NCBI RefSeq assembly: GCF_013166655.1
Contig: NZ_JABKCA010000003.1
Coordinates: 62,001 to 126,000 of the forward strand
Source: Lentimicrobium sp. L6
GTDB taxonomy: Bacteria; Bacteroidota; Bacteroidia; Bacteroidales; UBA12170
DNA: 64,000 nucleotides
Direction: 5' to 3'
Below are positions 34,978-45,145 of this stretch, in pieces. The notes under the pieces were generated by a model. The model searched no databases and had not been told where the DNA came from. It saw nothing but the letters and a program-made list of their open reading frames with translations. Within the stretch, counting starts at the first letter, position 1, and each line of letters opens with the position of its first letter. The translations under genes were made by a program, and so were the position numbers.

Positions 34978-35010
34978 TTGTATCTTGATGTACTTTTAAA
35001 AACCATTTCT

Positions 35011-36675
35011 ATGATAACGAATATTAATGTTTTAGCCATATTTTTAATCGTTTTAATTACGATTTTGATCGTCTATTTGCTATTTCAATATAGGAAAATC
35101 AAGCAACTTCAAGAGGAGAAAGATCAAATCTTAAAAAGTGTAAATTCTACTAAAATGGAATTTTGGTCTTCCATTTCTCATGAGATTAGAACTCCAATGA
35201 ATGGTATTTTGGGTTTAGTAGATTTATTGAAGAAAACAAAACTAGATAAAGAACAGGATGAATATTTGGTGGATCTTAATACCAGTGGAAGTAACCTATT
35301 AACAGCAGTTAATTCTCTTCTTGATAGAGCTCGTTTGGCTTCAGATACCATAGACTTGGATGAAGTACCATTTAATATTAATGATATTGTACACGGTGTT
35401 GCAGAGTATGTTCAACCGGAGATTAAAGAGAAAGAGATTGAATTGGTTGTTTATCTTGAACCTGGGATTCCTGAATTGATGTTGGGGGATCCTGTTAGAC
35501 TTAAAGAGATTCTACTGAATTTTGTAAGGAATGCTGTAAACTATACTGTAAAAGGTGAAATAGTTATCTATGTGGAAACAGAATCGAGTCAACTAGATAC
35601 GGTGACTTTAAAGTTTAGAGTAGAAGATACTGGTATGGGAATGAGTCCTGTTAAGCAAGAAGCGCTTTATAATACGGTAACCAAAATAGACAAAAAGCGA
35701 TTCCTCGATTATAATGGCCCTGGATTAAGTTTGGCAGTTTCTAAGCGAATGAGTGAACTGATGGGTGGTGAAATGGGATTCAAGAGTGAGGAGGGTAAGG
35801 GAAGTAATTTTTGGTTTACTGCCCTATTTGTGAAAACCACAAACAAGATGGCTTTTAGTCATAGTAATTCTGGAATTACTTTTAGCGGATTGAAAGCCAT
35901 AGTTATTGAAAAACATGAAATTAGCAGAAAGATACTCAAAGAATACCTACAAACCTTAAGTATAGAAGTCTTAGCTTTTACAAGTACTGGTGAGGTTATT
36001 GAGTATATGGAGAATAATAAGATTAGTGATGTTTTTGATTTGATATTACTAGAAAGACATTTTCAGGAAGTTACAGATAGGATGGAGATTAGAAGGTTGA
36101 AAGGAATGAGACCCTTAAATAGAGCTGAAATTATTTTAATATCAGCCTCAGCAAACCTTTATCATAAAGAAACTTTGCGTGAGGCAGGCTATTCAGGTTA
36201 TCTAAACAAACCAATTGTCTTGTCGCATCTGGCCAATGAAATTGGAGCTGTTATTCCTGCAAAGTATAAGAAAGATATACTAATCACATCAAAGGGTTCA
36301 AAGGATTCTAAACTGAGGATTCTATTAGTTGAAGATAACCTGATAAATGAAAAAGTAGCTAAAGTCAGTTTAGACCGAATAGGTCATGAGGTAGAAGTAG
36401 CACGAGAAGGTAAAACAGCCATAGCTAAATATAGAGTTAAGGATTATGATCTCATTCTTCTCGATATTAAGATGCCGGGTATGGATGGTTTCGAAGTTGC
36501 AACGGAGATTAGGAACATCGAGAAAAACAATCCAAAGAAATCGGAAGTTAGAATTATTGCATTAACAGCTGAAGATTTTGAGGGTATAAAGACTAAATGT
36601 TATAAAGTTGGAATGAATGGTATGCTGCGTAAACCATTTAATTTTGCTGAGCTGTCTAATATTTTGAAGCAATAA
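35011..36675 (+). CDS. Hybrid histidine kinase with a degenerate first receiver
   Basis: 554 residues from ATG 35011; an in-frame TTG at 34978 is less likely. One N-terminal membrane segment (VLAIFLIVLITILIVYLLF) without a large sensor domain. HisKA has the acceptor His in SISHEIRTPMNG; HATPase has EDTGMGM and NGPGLSL instead of the usual GGTGLGL. The first receiver (about 290-410) lacks acidic VDD residues (IEKHE) and has Glu in place of the phospho-acceptor Asp (LLERH). The second (about 430-550) is intact with LLVEDN and LLDIKMPGMDG. It is an orphan kinase; the pseudo-receiver probably has a structural role. Confidence 0.88.
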   Translation: MITNINVLAIFLIVLITILIVYLLFQYRKIKQLQEEKDQILKSVNSTKMEFWSSISHEIRTPMNGILGLVDLLKKTKLDKEQDEYLVDLNTSGSNLLTAVNSLLDRARLASDTIDLDEVPFNINDIVHGVAEYVQPEIKEKEIELVVYLEPGIPELMLGDPVRLKEILLNFVRNAVNYTVKGEIVIYVETESSQLDTVTLKFRVEDTGMGMSPVKQEALYNTVTKIDKKRFLDYNGPGLSLAVSKRMSELMGGEMGFKSEEGKGSNFWFTALFVKTTNKMAFSHSNSGITFSGLKAIVIEKHEISRKILKEYLQTLSIEVLAFTSTGEVIEYMENNKISDVFDLILLERHFQEVTDRMEIRRLKGMRPLNRAEIILISASANLYHKETLREAGYSGYLNKPIVLSHLANEIGAVIPAKYKKDILITSKGSKDSKLRILLVEDNLINEKVAKVSLDRIGHEVEVAREGKTAIAKYRVKDYDLILLDIKMPGMDGFEVATEIRNIEKNNPKKSEVRIIALTAEDFEGIKTKCYKVGMNGMLRKPFNFAELSNILKQ

Positions 36676-36676
36676 C

Positions 36677-37252
36677 TTAAAGCTTGCCTTGCTCTATTAA
36701 CTGAACAATATATTCTAACTCTTTATCTCGTCCTTCTGGGTCGTAACGATCTTTTAAATTGAAGCCAAATAATCTGGCAGAACTTTGGTAGAATGTGGCC
36801 TTAAAACCTCCTCTCATATCTTTTACCAATTCATAACCCGATGTGTTAGTTTCTCTATCAATGAGTTTTAATAAGATTTCGCCTTGCATATAGGTGAGTT
36901 GCTTCAATTCATTTTCAAACTCCTCTTTTAATTCTTGCTCGGCTCGACGCATAATCTTTTTTCGATCTCGTTTCTTATCTGTTTTTTCGAGTATGGCTTC
37001 GTATTCTCTCATTTTTATTCCAGCTACTTTTGCATAAGGATATACCTTTTTTACATATCGAACGACTCTACTATATCGTTTAGCATTTCTTTTACTATCG
37101 AAAACCAATGGAGCTTTGACTTCAACTTCATTCAGAAACTCCACGTATATGGTATCTCCATTTTCAATATATGCAGGAATAACTCCATTTGTTTGAGAAA
37201 ACAAATGAGAGTATCCAATGCTGAGAACGATAATAATGATAGCTCGAATCAT
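36677..37252 (-). CDS. DUF4294 family exported protein
   Basis: 191 residues with a signal peptide (IIIIVLSIGYSHLFSQ). The conserved core VVRYVKKVYPYAKVA and a Lys/Glu-rich helical middle match the Bacteroidota DUF4294 family, of unknown function. It stands alone between the hybrid kinase gene (convergent, 1 nt apart) and the clpX terminator. Likely periplasmic. Confidence 0.8.
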   Translation of the reverse strand: MIRAIIIIVLSIGYSHLFSQTNGVIPAYIENGDTIYVEFLNEVEVKAPLVFDSKRNAKRYSRVVRYVKKVYPYAKVAGIKMREYEAILEKTDKKRDRKKIMRRAEQELKEEFENELKQLTYMQGEILLKLIDRETNTSGYELVKDMRGGFKATFYQSSARLFGFNLKDRYDPEGRDKELEYIVQLIEQGKL

Positions 37253-37299
37253 AATTATTATTAATTGAAAACAAAACTAATCAAATTTTATACCATAAA

Positions 37300-37330
37300 A
37301 AAAGCTGCTTTCGTGTTAAAAGCAGCTTTT
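37300..37330. terminator. Terminator of the tig-clpP-clpX operon
   Basis: Perfect 12-bp inverted repeat AAAAGCTGCTTT (37300-37311) / AAAGCAGCTTTT (37319-37330); on the minus strand it is followed by a T run. Confidence 0.85.
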
Positions 37331-37349
37331 TGATAGTGTAAAATGATTT

Positions 37350-38591
37350 TTAGGCCACTTTATGTTTACTTATTCCATTTTCATTCAGCATGTCTTCAGC
37401 ATACTTTTTTGTGATTTTAAGTTTGCTTTTGTCTTTTGAAGATGGAGCTTCAAACATGGCCTCTGTCATTATTGCTTCAATAATAGAACGCAAACCACGA
37501 GCTCCAATTTTGAACTCAATGGCTTTGTCAACTATATATTCTATAGCATCTTGGGCAAAACTAAGTTCAATGTCATCCATCTCAAAAAGTTTACCGAACT
37601 GTTTAGTCAAGGCATTTTTGGGTTCAGTAAGAATTCTTTTCAGTGCATCTTTATCCAAAGGATTTAAATAAGTAAGTATTGGCATTCTTCCAATAATTTC
37701 AGGAATAAGACCAAACTTCTTTAAATCTGTTGGAGAAACGTACTGTAAAAGGTTTTTCATATCAATTTGCTCTTTCCCTTTTTTAGCACCGTAGCCCAGC
37801 ATATTGGTCCTTAATCGAGAGCCAATATGACGTTCGATTCCATTGAAGGCACCTCCGGCAATAAATAAGATGTTTCGAGTGTTGATTTTTACCATTTTCT
37901 GCTCAGGGTGTTTACGACCACCTTGTGGAGGAACGTTCACATCTGTTCCTTCGAGTAATTTTAGCAAGGCTTGTTGAACTCCTTCGCCAGATACATCTCT
38001 AGTGATAGAAGGGTTATCACTCTTGCGAGCAATTTTGTCCAACTCATCAATAAAGATGATGCCTTTTTCGGTAGAAGCTACATCGTAATCAGCGGCTTGT
38101 AGTAATTTTGATAGGATGCTTTCTACATCTTCTCCAACATAACCAGCTTCAGTTAATACTGTTGCATCAACAATGGCAAATGGAACTTTAAGGATTTTGG
38201 CAATAGTTCTAGCTAAAAGTGTTTTTCCTGTTCCTGTTTCGCCTACCAGCACGATGTTTGATTTTTCAATCTCAACATCTTTGTACTTCTTGCTTTCGGG
38301 CTGACCTATTCTCTTATAGTGATTATAAACCGCTACCGAAAGGATTTTCTTTGCTTCGTCCTGACCAATGACATATTCATCAAGAAACCCTTTGATTTCT
38401 TTAGGAGTAGGTATTTCTTCAGTAGGAATACCATTGTGGTCTCCTTTTACTTCCTCCTTAACTATAATATGTGCCTGTTCAACACAACTATCGCAAATAT
38501 GACCTGAGAATCCAGCAATAAGAATACTAGTTTCTTCTTTTGGTCTTCCACAGAATGAGCACTTCTCTTCTGTTTTTTCTTTCTTTCCCAT
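37350..38591 (-). CDS. clpX: ATP-dependent Clp protease ATPase ClpX
   Basis: 413 residues. The N-terminal zinc finger is CSFC...CDSC (about 12-37). The AAA+ core has GETGTGKT (Walker A), [10 protein letters not shown] (Walker B) and the pore segment GYVGEDVES. The C-terminal helical part ([15 protein letters not shown]) is sensor-2. ClpX unfolds substrates and feeds them to ClpP. It lies 8 nt after clpP in the usual tig-clpP-clpX order. Confidence 0.98.
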   Translation of the reverse strand: MGKKEKTEEKCSFCGRPKEETSILIAGFSGHICDSCVEQAHIIVKEEVKGDHNGIPTEEIPTPKEIKGFLDEYVIGQDEAKKILSVAVYNHYKRIGQPESKKYKDVEIEKSNIVLVGETGTGKTLLARTIAKILKVPFAIVDATVLTEAGYVGEDVESILSKLLQAADYDVASTEKGIIFIDELDKIARKSDNPSITRDVSGEGVQQALLKLLEGTDVNVPPQGGRKHPEQKMVKINTRNILFIAGGAFNGIERHIGSRLRTNMLGYGAKKGKEQIDMKNLLQYVSPTDLKKFGLIPEIIGRMPILTYLNPLDKDALKRILTEPKNALTKQFGKLFEMDDIELSFAQDAIEYIVDKAIEFKIGARGLRSIIEAIMTEAMFEAPSSKDKSKLKITKKYAEDMLNENGISKHKVA

Positions 38592-38599
38592 AATAAAAA

Positions 38600-39265
38600 C
38601 TACCTTCCCAAAATTTCATCAATCATACCATATTCCTTGGCTTCCGCTGAAGTTAGCCAGTAATCTCGGTCGCCATCTTTTTCTATTTTCTTAATGGTTT
38701 GACCGCTATGACTGCTGATGATTTGGTAAAGTTCTTTCTTAAGTTTCAGGATTTCTTTAGCTGTGATTTCTATATCGCTAGCTTGTCCTTGTGCACCACC
38801 CATTGGCTGATGAATAAGAACTCTACTATGCTTTAAGGCTGTTCTCTTGCCTTTTTCACCTGCACATAATAGTACAGCTCCCATACTAGCAGCCATGCCT
38901 GTACAGATAGTAGCTACTTGAGGTTGGATATATTGCATGGTATCATAAATACCTAATCCAGCATAAACTGATCCCCCAGGGGTGTTTAAGTATATCTGTA
39001 TATCTTTTTCAGCATCGGCACTTTCTAGAAATAGAAGTTGAGCTTGAATAATATTAGATACATAATCGTCAATAGGGACACCTAAAAAGATGATTCTATC
39101 CATCATTAACCTGGAAAAAACATCCATTTGGGCAACATTTAATTGGCGCTCCTCAATAATAGTAGGAGAGATATAATTCTGAACCATTGAAGTATAGCGA
39201 TCCATGGTTAGGCTGCTAATACCCATATGGCCAGTGGCATATTTTCTAAATTCGTTTGGATTCAT
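38600..39265 (-). CDS. clpP: ATP-dependent Clp protease proteolytic subunit ClpP
   Basis: 221 residues. The nucleophile is S127 in [11 protein letters not shown] and the catalytic His is H152 in [11 protein letters not shown]; the Asp follows in the GDRDYWL region. It is a self-compartmentalised serine protease that works with ClpX. It lies between tig and clpX with gaps of 12 and 8 nt. Confidence 0.98.
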   Translation of the reverse strand: MNPNEFRKYATGHMGISSLTMDRYTSMVQNYISPTIIEERQLNVAQMDVFSRLMMDRIIFLGVPIDDYVSNIIQAQLLFLESADAEKDIQIYLNTPGGSVYAGLGIYDTMQYIQPQVATICTGMAASMGAVLLCAGEKGKRTALKHSRVLIHQPMGGAQGQASDIEITAKEILKLKKELYQIISSHSGQTIKKIEKDGDRDYWLTSAEAKEYGMIDEILGR

Positions 39266-39277
39266 TCTCGTTGGTTT

Positions 39278-40648
39278 TTATGCCTGAGGAACTTCACTAG
39301 CTTTTTTAATGAAGTCTTCAAGAGGCATGGTTTCTATATCTAAAGATAATGATTCTTTAAATAGATTCAAAATTTTATTGTCGTAAAGTTGATCGTAGAT
39401 TTTCTTTACTTCATCTTGATTTTTCAAGACATTATCAACAATACCATTCAATGAGCTTTCGAAAGCTTCGTTTTGTTCCATTCCGCCAAAATATTGACCA
39501 CTAATGAAACCTCTAACATGATTTCTTATTTCCTCCTCACTAACCTGTAGATTATTGTCTGTAATGAGTTTGTTCTGAAGGATTTGCCATTTCAAAGAAT
39601 TAGCATAGCTGTCATACTGAACTTCTAATTGTTCTGCAGTAAGCTCACCTTCGTTGTTTTCTAAAATCCAACGCTTCATGAACTCATCTGGTAATTTCAT
39701 GCCAGCTTTTTCTATCAAAACATCCACAGCTTTTCCCATGAATAGTTTGTCACTTTCACCTGCAAATTGCTTTGAAGCATCTTCTTTAATGCGGTTTCTT
39801 AAATCTTCTTCAGTTTTAAGCTCTGCACTAGGATATGCTTTTTTAAATAATTCCTCGTTAAGTTCAGCAGGAGTAATATTAACTATTTCTTTTATTTCAA
39901 CTTCAAATTCTGCTTTTAAATCTTCAACCATTAATTTAGCAACTTTAAGCATAGCTGCAACCTTGTTGGCATCTTTAAGAGCTCTCATGGGGTCTAACTT
40001 TACTGTTTCGCCAACAGCTTTTCCAACTAATAATTTAGTGATGGTTTTAAGTTTAATATCTTCTACAGCAAATGTAGCATCTTCAGAAGCTATTCCGCCT
40101 TCTATTGCATTTCCTTCTTCATCTAATTGTTTAAATGAAGCTGTAATTTTACTGTTTTCCTCTACATTTTCTGGATGAGTTTGTTCGCCAAAACGCTCGC
40201 GAATATCTGTCATATAATCATCCACCATGTTATCTGCTACCTCAATTTCACTGTACCCAACATGTATGTCTTTGTTTAACTCTAAATTGATTTCAGGAGA
40301 AAAACCAATATCAAAATGAAAAACAAAATCTTTTTGAGTATCAAAATTGATTTCGTCCTTTTGGTCAACACTTGGAAGGGGTTGTCCTAAAATATTTAGT
40401 TTGTTCTCAGTAATGTAATTGTTCAATGATTCGCCCAACATTTTGTTAACCTCATCTGCCAAAACTGATTTGCCATACATTTTATTCACAACGCCAAAAG
40501 GAACTTTTCCGGCTCTAAACCCAGGGATATTGGCTTTTTTTCTTAAGTCACCTAATGCTTTTTTTACGTTCTCTGCGTAGTCAAGCTCTGCAATTTCTAC
40601 TTTAAGAACTGCTGTCAAATCTCCTGTGTTTTCTCTTGAGATATTCAT
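39278..40648 (-). CDS. tig: Trigger factor
   Basis: 456 residues. The N-terminal ribosome-binding domain contains IPGFRAGKVPFGVVNKMYG, the signature loop. The middle PPIase-like domain is diverged (no clear FKBP active site), and a long helical C-terminal arm follows. It is the ribosome-bound chaperone and prolyl isomerase, and the first gene of tig-clpP-clpX. A TATATTTG box lies on the minus strand at 40756-40763, about 108 nt upstream. Confidence 0.93.
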   Translation of the reverse strand: MNISRENTGDLTAVLKVEIAELDYAENVKKALGDLRKKANIPGFRAGKVPFGVVNKMYGKSVLADEVNKMLGESLNNYITENKLNILGQPLPSVDQKDEINFDTQKDFVFHFDIGFSPEINLELNKDIHVGYSEIEVADNMVDDYMTDIRERFGEQTHPENVEENSKITASFKQLDEEGNAIEGGIASEDATFAVEDIKLKTITKLLVGKAVGETVKLDPMRALKDANKVAAMLKVAKLMVEDLKAEFEVEIKEIVNITPAELNEELFKKAYPSAELKTEEDLRNRIKEDASKQFAGESDKLFMGKAVDVLIEKAGMKLPDEFMKRWILENNEGELTAEQLEVQYDSYANSLKWQILQNKLITDNNLQVSEEEIRNHVRGFISGQYFGGMEQNEAFESSLNGIVDNVLKNQDEVKKIYDQLYDNKILNLFKESLSLDIETMPLEDFIKKASEVPQA

Positions 40649-40954
40649 GAATTTTCTTTTTATAAGTGTTTTATTTTCTTCAAATTAATTCAAAACAATA
40701 CCTTCTTTATTTATTGTTTTGAAAGAGATCAAAGTCTCATCGATTTTTAGGGCTGCAAATATATAAAAAAAATCAATGTGGTATTGATGAAATTCGGTGT
40801 GTTTGACCTACTTAGCTAATTCTTTTTTTTATTCAGTAGGATTTAATGAGTTGTGAACATTTATTTATCATTTTTCGGATTTTTTTTTATCTTTATGAAT
40901 GAAAAATTTAGATACTTTTGCCGCCGAAATAGTTCTTATCATAGAAAAAATGCC
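40649..40954. other. Divergent tig/nusB intergenic region
   Basis: About 300 bp, very AT-rich. It carries a -7-like TATATTTG on the minus strand (40756-40763) for tig and TACTTTTG at 40913-40920 for nusB. Nothing else recognisable. Confidence 0.4.
40913..40920 (+). promoter_or_regulatory. -7 box TACTTTTG, decides the nusB start
   Basis: TAnnTTTG match 34 nt upstream of ATG 40955. The longer reading frame from 40853 would need translation through this box, so the ATG at 40955 is preferred. Confidence 0.5.
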
Positions 40955-41917
40955 ATGCTAAATAGAAGACATATCAGAATCAAGGTACTACAAGCCCTTT
41001 ATGCTGCCATTCAATCTGACCAAACCGATGTATATAATGGACAAAAAAAACTAATGAGTAAGTTTGATAAATTATATGACTTGGCCATTTATCAAATGAG
41101 TTTTATGCTTGAAGTTAGAGACTTTTCTGAAAACCGTCTAGAAGAAGCCAAAAAGAAACATTTTCCTACAGAGGAGAATAAAAACCCAAACACTAGGTTT
41201 ATTAATAATCCTGTTTTACTCCAGATTCGCGATAATGCAGATTTTAATCGCAGAGTTGATAATTTGGCCGTGAACTGGTCAACTGAGCCCGAAATGATTA
41301 GAAAAGTATTTATGAATCTTTTGGAAACTGAGTTTTATAACGATTATCTTCAGCTCAAAGATTCGAATTATAAGCAGGACAAAGAATTTGTTATTCGCTT
41401 TTTTGAAGAAGTAGTATTACCCCACGAAAGTCTTCATTCTTTATTTGCGGAGAAAAATTTGGATTGGACTGATGATTATAATTTAGCTGCAGAAGTGGTG
41501 ATGATGATTATATCTAATTACAAACAAGGTTGGACTGAAGAAAGAAGACTTCCTCCCTTGTTTAAAGATGATAAAGAGGAGGGTAGAAGTCAAGATAGAT
41601 CTTTCGCAAGAGATTTGTATAAGGAAGTTTTGGACAAGCAATTTGAGTATGATGAGTTGATTAAACCAAATATTAAAAACTGGGAAATTGAAAGATTAGC
41701 AACTATTGATAAAATTCTGATAAAGATGGCTTTAGCTGAGATACTTGAAATGCCAACTATCCCAATTAAAGTTTCTATGAATGAATACATTGACCTGAGT
41801 AAATACTTTAGTACCCCAAAGAGTAAAGTGTTTATCAATGGAATTTTAGATCACCTTATTGCTGAACTAAAAGAGCAAGGTAAAATTAAAAAGATAGGTA
41901 GAGGTTTAGTAAATTAA
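40955..41917 (+). CDS. nusB: Transcription antitermination factor NusB, Bacteroidota long form
   Basis: 320 residues from ATG 40955. The N-terminus LNRRHIRIKVLQALYA is typical. The classical NusB all-helical domain is at the C-terminus (about 215-315; SFARDLYKEVL, IDKILIKMALAEILEMPTIPIKVSMNEYIDLSKYF), preceded by about 190 extra residues, as is usual in this phylum. NusB with NusE binds boxA RNA in rRNA transcription. It is convergent with gcvT. Confidence 0.92.
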   Translation: MLNRRHIRIKVLQALYAAIQSDQTDVYNGQKKLMSKFDKLYDLAIYQMSFMLEVRDFSENRLEEAKKKHFPTEENKNPNTRFINNPVLLQIRDNADFNRRVDNLAVNWSTEPEMIRKVFMNLLETEFYNDYLQLKDSNYKQDKEFVIRFFEEVVLPHESLHSLFAEKNLDWTDDYNLAAEVVMMIISNYKQGWTEERRLPPLFKDDKEEGRSQDRSFARDLYKEVLDKQFEYDELIKPNIKNWEIERLATIDKILIKMALAEILEMPTIPIKVSMNEYIDLSKYFSTPKSKVFINGILDHLIAELKEQGKIKKIGRGLVN

Positions 41918-41932
41918 ACTCTTTTCATAAAT

Positions 41933-41972
41933 AAAAAAATGCCATCACTTTAATTAGTGATGGCATTTTTTT
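41933..41972. terminator. Bidirectional terminator between nusB and gcvT
   Basis: 17-bp perfect stem AAAAAAATGCCATCACT (41933-41949) / AGTGATGGCATTTTTTT (41956-41972) with a 6-nt loop, between convergent genes. Confidence 0.92.
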
Positions 41973-41987
41973 ATGAGTAAAATTATA

Positions 41988-43091
41988 CTAATCCTTGTAG
42001 ATAGGCATCTTTACAATCTGAGCCTTTACTAAGCTTTTTCTAACTCTAATGTAAATTTCGCTACCAAATTTTGCATGAGCAGTAGCAATATATCCCATAC
42101 CAATTCCTTTTTTCATCATTGGAGATTGAGTGCCAGAAGTTACTTCACCAATTACATTACCTTCTGCATCACAAATTTCGTAATGCTGTCGTGGAATACC
42201 TTTTTCTAACATTTCGAATCCACGTAATCTTCTGGTTACGCCATCGTCTTTCTGCTTTTGCATATAGTCACGATCGATGAAATCTTTGCCTTCAACAAAT
42301 TTTGTAATCCAACCTAAACCTGCTTCAATAGGAGAAGTAGTATCGTTAATATCGTTTCCATAAAGACAGAATCCTTTTTCTAAACGTAGGGTGTCTCTAG
42401 CACCTAGACCAATTGGTTTGATACCATAATCTTCTCCGGCTTCAAAAATGGCTTTCCATAACTGGTCGGCATCTTTATTTGGAATATAGATTTCGCATCC
42501 ACCAGAACCAGTATAACCGGTAGTGGATAAAATGACATTTGGAATGCCAGCAAACTCTATAACTTGGAAAGTATAGTATTCCATATCTACGATATTTACA
42601 GAAGTTAATTTCTGCATAGCCTCTAAAGCTTTAGGACCTTGAACCGCTAACTGCGCAATATTATCAGATGCATTTGTGATGTCTTTTCCAGCTTCTAAGC
42701 CCATGAGCTCTGCTTGTTTGGTACACCATTCCCAATCTTTGTCAATATTGGCAGCGTTAACCACTAATAAATATTTTTCAGCTTCAAAACGGTAAACCAA
42801 AAGGTCATCTACGATTCCGCCTTTTCCATTAGGAAAGCAACTATATTGGACTTTACCATCTTCTAAAGCAGCTACGTTATTCGACGTTATCTTTTGTAAA
42901 TAATCAAGAGCTTTAGGTCCGTAAACCCAAAATTCTCCCATATGTGATACATCAAAAACACCAACAGAATTTCTCACTGTTTCGTGCTCAGTATTTAGCC
43001 CTTCGTATTGAATAGGCATTTTATAGCCTGCAAACTCCACCATTTTGGCGCCTAAACTCTCGTGGATGTGGGTGAAAGCTGTATTTCTCAT
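41988..43091 (-). CDS. gcvT: Glycine cleavage system T protein (aminomethyltransferase)
   Basis: 367 residues. It transfers the methylene group from the lipoyl H protein to tetrahydrofolate. Signature segments are [12 protein letters not shown] near the N-terminus, [12 protein letters not shown] in the middle and the [18 protein letters not shown] folate-binding region. The C-terminal domain has [21 protein letters not shown]. It is not accompanied by gcvH or gcvP here. Confidence 0.96.
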   Translation of the reverse strand: MRNTAFTHIHESLGAKMVEFAGYKMPIQYEGLNTEHETVRNSVGVFDVSHMGEFWVYGPKALDYLQKITSNNVAALEDGKVQYSCFPNGKGGIVDDLLVYRFEAEKYLLVVNAANIDKDWEWCTKQAELMGLEAGKDITNASDNIAQLAVQGPKALEAMQKLTSVNIVDMEYYTFQVIEFAGIPNVILSTTGYTGSGGCEIYIPNKDADQLWKAIFEAGEDYGIKPIGLGARDTLRLEKGFCLYGNDINDTTSPIEAGLGWITKFVEGKDFIDRDYMQKQKDDGVTRRLRGFEMLEKGIPRQHYEICDAEGNVIGEVTSGTQSPMMKKGIGMGYIATAHAKFGSEIYIRVRKSLVKAQIVKMPIYKD

Positions 43092-43245
43092 TTTTAATAT
43101 TTTTGAGTAGACATTATTTTATGCCGCGAAATTAATGATAATATAATTACAAATTTTCCATTTTGGTAATATTCAGTAAGCATGTCTCTTATTTAAACCA
43201 ATTATAAAGTTGGATATTTAAAATTAGACATTTATATTATTCATG

Positions 43246-43253
43246 TATATTTG
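43246..43253 (+). promoter_or_regulatory. -7 box TATATTTG for the dehydratase gene, decides its start
   Basis: TAnnTTTG match that overlaps the first in-frame ATG (43243) and sits 19 nt before ATG 43273, which is therefore the better start. Confidence 0.5.
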
Positions 43254-43272
43254 GAAACTCGAAAACACCTCA

Positions 43273-45144
43273 ATGAAAGATTGGATTTTAAAATATAAAG
43301 TACCCCGCTGGACTGTATTTATTATTGATACGCTTATTATCGTTTTTTCTATTTTAACAGCCTATATGTTAAGGTTTAATTTCCGTATACCCGGAAGTGA
43401 AATAGCATATTTTAATATGGCTTTTGTCATTATTTTTACAGTTCGTGTATTCAGCTTTTTTGTGGCGAAAATGCATGCCGGAGTTATACAGTATACCAGT
43501 ACTCGAGATGCCAGTCGGATTTTTATTATTTTGAGCAGCGGAAGTATTCTATTTGCAATCGCAAATATGATAAGTGTTCGTAGTTCTTTACAAATTCATT
43601 TAATCCCTTATAGTATTATTATATTGGAGTTTATTACTTCTCTTTTGTTCTTGGTAAGTTATCGTGTTTTTGTGAAGATAGCTTATATCGAGTTGTCAAA
43701 ACCTCACTCTGGGTTTACAAAGGTAATGATATTTGGAGCTGGTGAGGCAGGTGTGATTACCAGCCGTGCGCTAGAGGCAGAGATTAATTCCAAAGTAAAA
43801 ATCATCGGTTTTTTCGATGATGATAAATCTAAAGCTAAAAAAAGGTTGGGTGGAACTAAAGTCTATTCTGGCGATGATATTCGAAAGATACTTGAGGAAA
43901 AAAATATAGAGCAACTGATATTAGCAGTGCAAAGCCTACCTAATAACAGGAAACAGGAATTGATAGATATTTGTATGGAATTGAATGTGGTAGTTTTAAA
44001 CGTTCCACCCGTGCAAACCTGGATTAACGGTGAATTGAGCTTGAAGCAAATTCGTAGTGTTAGAATAGAAGATTTATTGGGAAGGGATGAGATAAAACTT
44101 TCAGAAGCTAAGGTTAAAGGGGATTTACGCGATAAAGTGGTTCTGATAAGTGGAGCTGCAGGAAGTATAGGAAGTGAATTGGTAAGACAAGTGAGTCGGT
44201 TCAAGCCCAAAAAGCTCCTTTTGGTAGACCAAGCGGAGAGTCCTTTATTTCAACTAGAAATAGAGCAAAGTGCAACATTCCCAAACGTAGAAGCCCGTTA
44301 TATATTAGCTGATGTAGCAAATACGGATAGAATGAAAGCTGTATTTGCTCGATTTAAACCCCATTATGTTTTTCATGCTGCGGCTTATAAACATGTCCCC
44401 ATGATGGAAAAAAATCCTATGGAAGCCATTAGAGTGAATGTGCTCGGAACAAGGAATATGGCCAATCTTTCTGTGGAGCATAAAGTGAGCAAGTTTGTGA
44501 TGATATCCACTGATAAAGCTGTAAACCCAACCAATGTAATGGGAGCCAGCAAGCGATTTGCTGAAGTTTATGTACGTTCCTTAGCATCAAGTTCTAAAAC
44601 TCAGTTTATCACCACTCGCTTTGGAAACGTTTTGGGATCTAATGGTTCTGTTATTCCTTTGTTTGAAAAGCAAATAGCAAATGGGGGGCCTGTTACTGTA
44701 ACTCATAAAGACATTACTCGCTTCTTTATGACTATTCCAGAAGCCTGTAGATTAGTTTTAGAAGCAGGCAGTATGGGGAAAGGAGGGGAGATATTTGTCT
44801 TTGATATGGGGAAATCAGTAAGAATTGTTGACTTAGCTAAAAAGATGATACGCCTTTCTGGTCTTGAGCTTAATAAAGATATTGCTATTGAATTTACTGG
44901 TTTACGACCCGGTGAAAAACTTTATGAAGAATTGTTGGCTGAAGAAGAAAATACAAAACCAACTCATCATGAAAAAATATTGATCGCCAATGTGCAGGAG
45001 TCTCAAATAGAGGAGATTAATAACACGGTCATGGCTTTTCAAGAAGCTTTAGCTCAACAAGATGTATTTGAGTTGGTTAAGCTCCTCAAAAAGATGATTC
45101 CAGAATATAAGAGTGAGAATTCCGAGTTTTCAGTTCTCGACTAA
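43273..45144 (+). CDS. Membrane-bound NDP-sugar 4,6-dehydratase (PglF/CapD type)
   Basis: 623 residues. Four hydrophobic segments (about 10-140), a CoA_binding_3-type Rossmann domain (about 150-255; VMIFGAGEAGVITSRAL), then an SDR domain (about 280-560) with ISGAAGSIGSELVRQ and the catalytic TDKAVNPTNVMGASKR. The Met in place of the usual SDR Tyr is typical of this large 4,6-dehydratase class. It makes 4-keto-6-deoxy sugars for capsule, O-antigen or protein glycans. No other glycan genes flank it here. Confidence 0.92.
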   Translation: MKDWILKYKVPRWTVFIIDTLIIVFSILTAYMLRFNFRIPGSEIAYFNMAFVIIFTVRVFSFFVAKMHAGVIQYTSTRDASRIFIILSSGSILFAIANMISVRSSLQIHLIPYSIIILEFITSLLFLVSYRVFVKIAYIELSKPHSGFTKVMIFGAGEAGVITSRALEAEINSKVKIIGFFDDDKSKAKKRLGGTKVYSGDDIRKILEEKNIEQLILAVQSLPNNRKQELIDICMELNVVVLNVPPVQTWINGELSLKQIRSVRIEDLLGRDEIKLSEAKVKGDLRDKVVLISGAAGSIGSELVRQVSRFKPKKLLLVDQAESPLFQLEIEQSATFPNVEARYILADVANTDRMKAVFARFKPHYVFHAAAYKHVPMMEKNPMEAIRVNVLGTRNMANLSVEHKVSKFVMISTDKAVNPTNVMGASKRFAEVYVRSLASSSKTQFITTRFGNVLGSNGSVIPLFEKQIANGGPVTVTHKDITRFFMTIPEACRLVLEAGSMGKGGEIFVFDMGKSVRIVDLAKKMIRLSGLELNKDIAIEFTGLRPGEKLYEELLAEEENTKPTHHEKILIANVQESQIEEINNTVMAFQEALAQQDVFELVKLLKKMIPEYKSENSEFSVLD

Positions 45145-45145
45145 A

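Noticed and set aside
39654-40178. 174-codon open frame antisense to the trigger factor gene
   Set aside because: Ser/Leu/Asn-rich composition typical of reverse-strand translation of tig; no start context or domain.
40853-40954. 34-codon N-terminal extension of NusB
   Set aside because: It would be translated from DNA that contains the -7 box at 40913-40920, and the extension has no family similarity.
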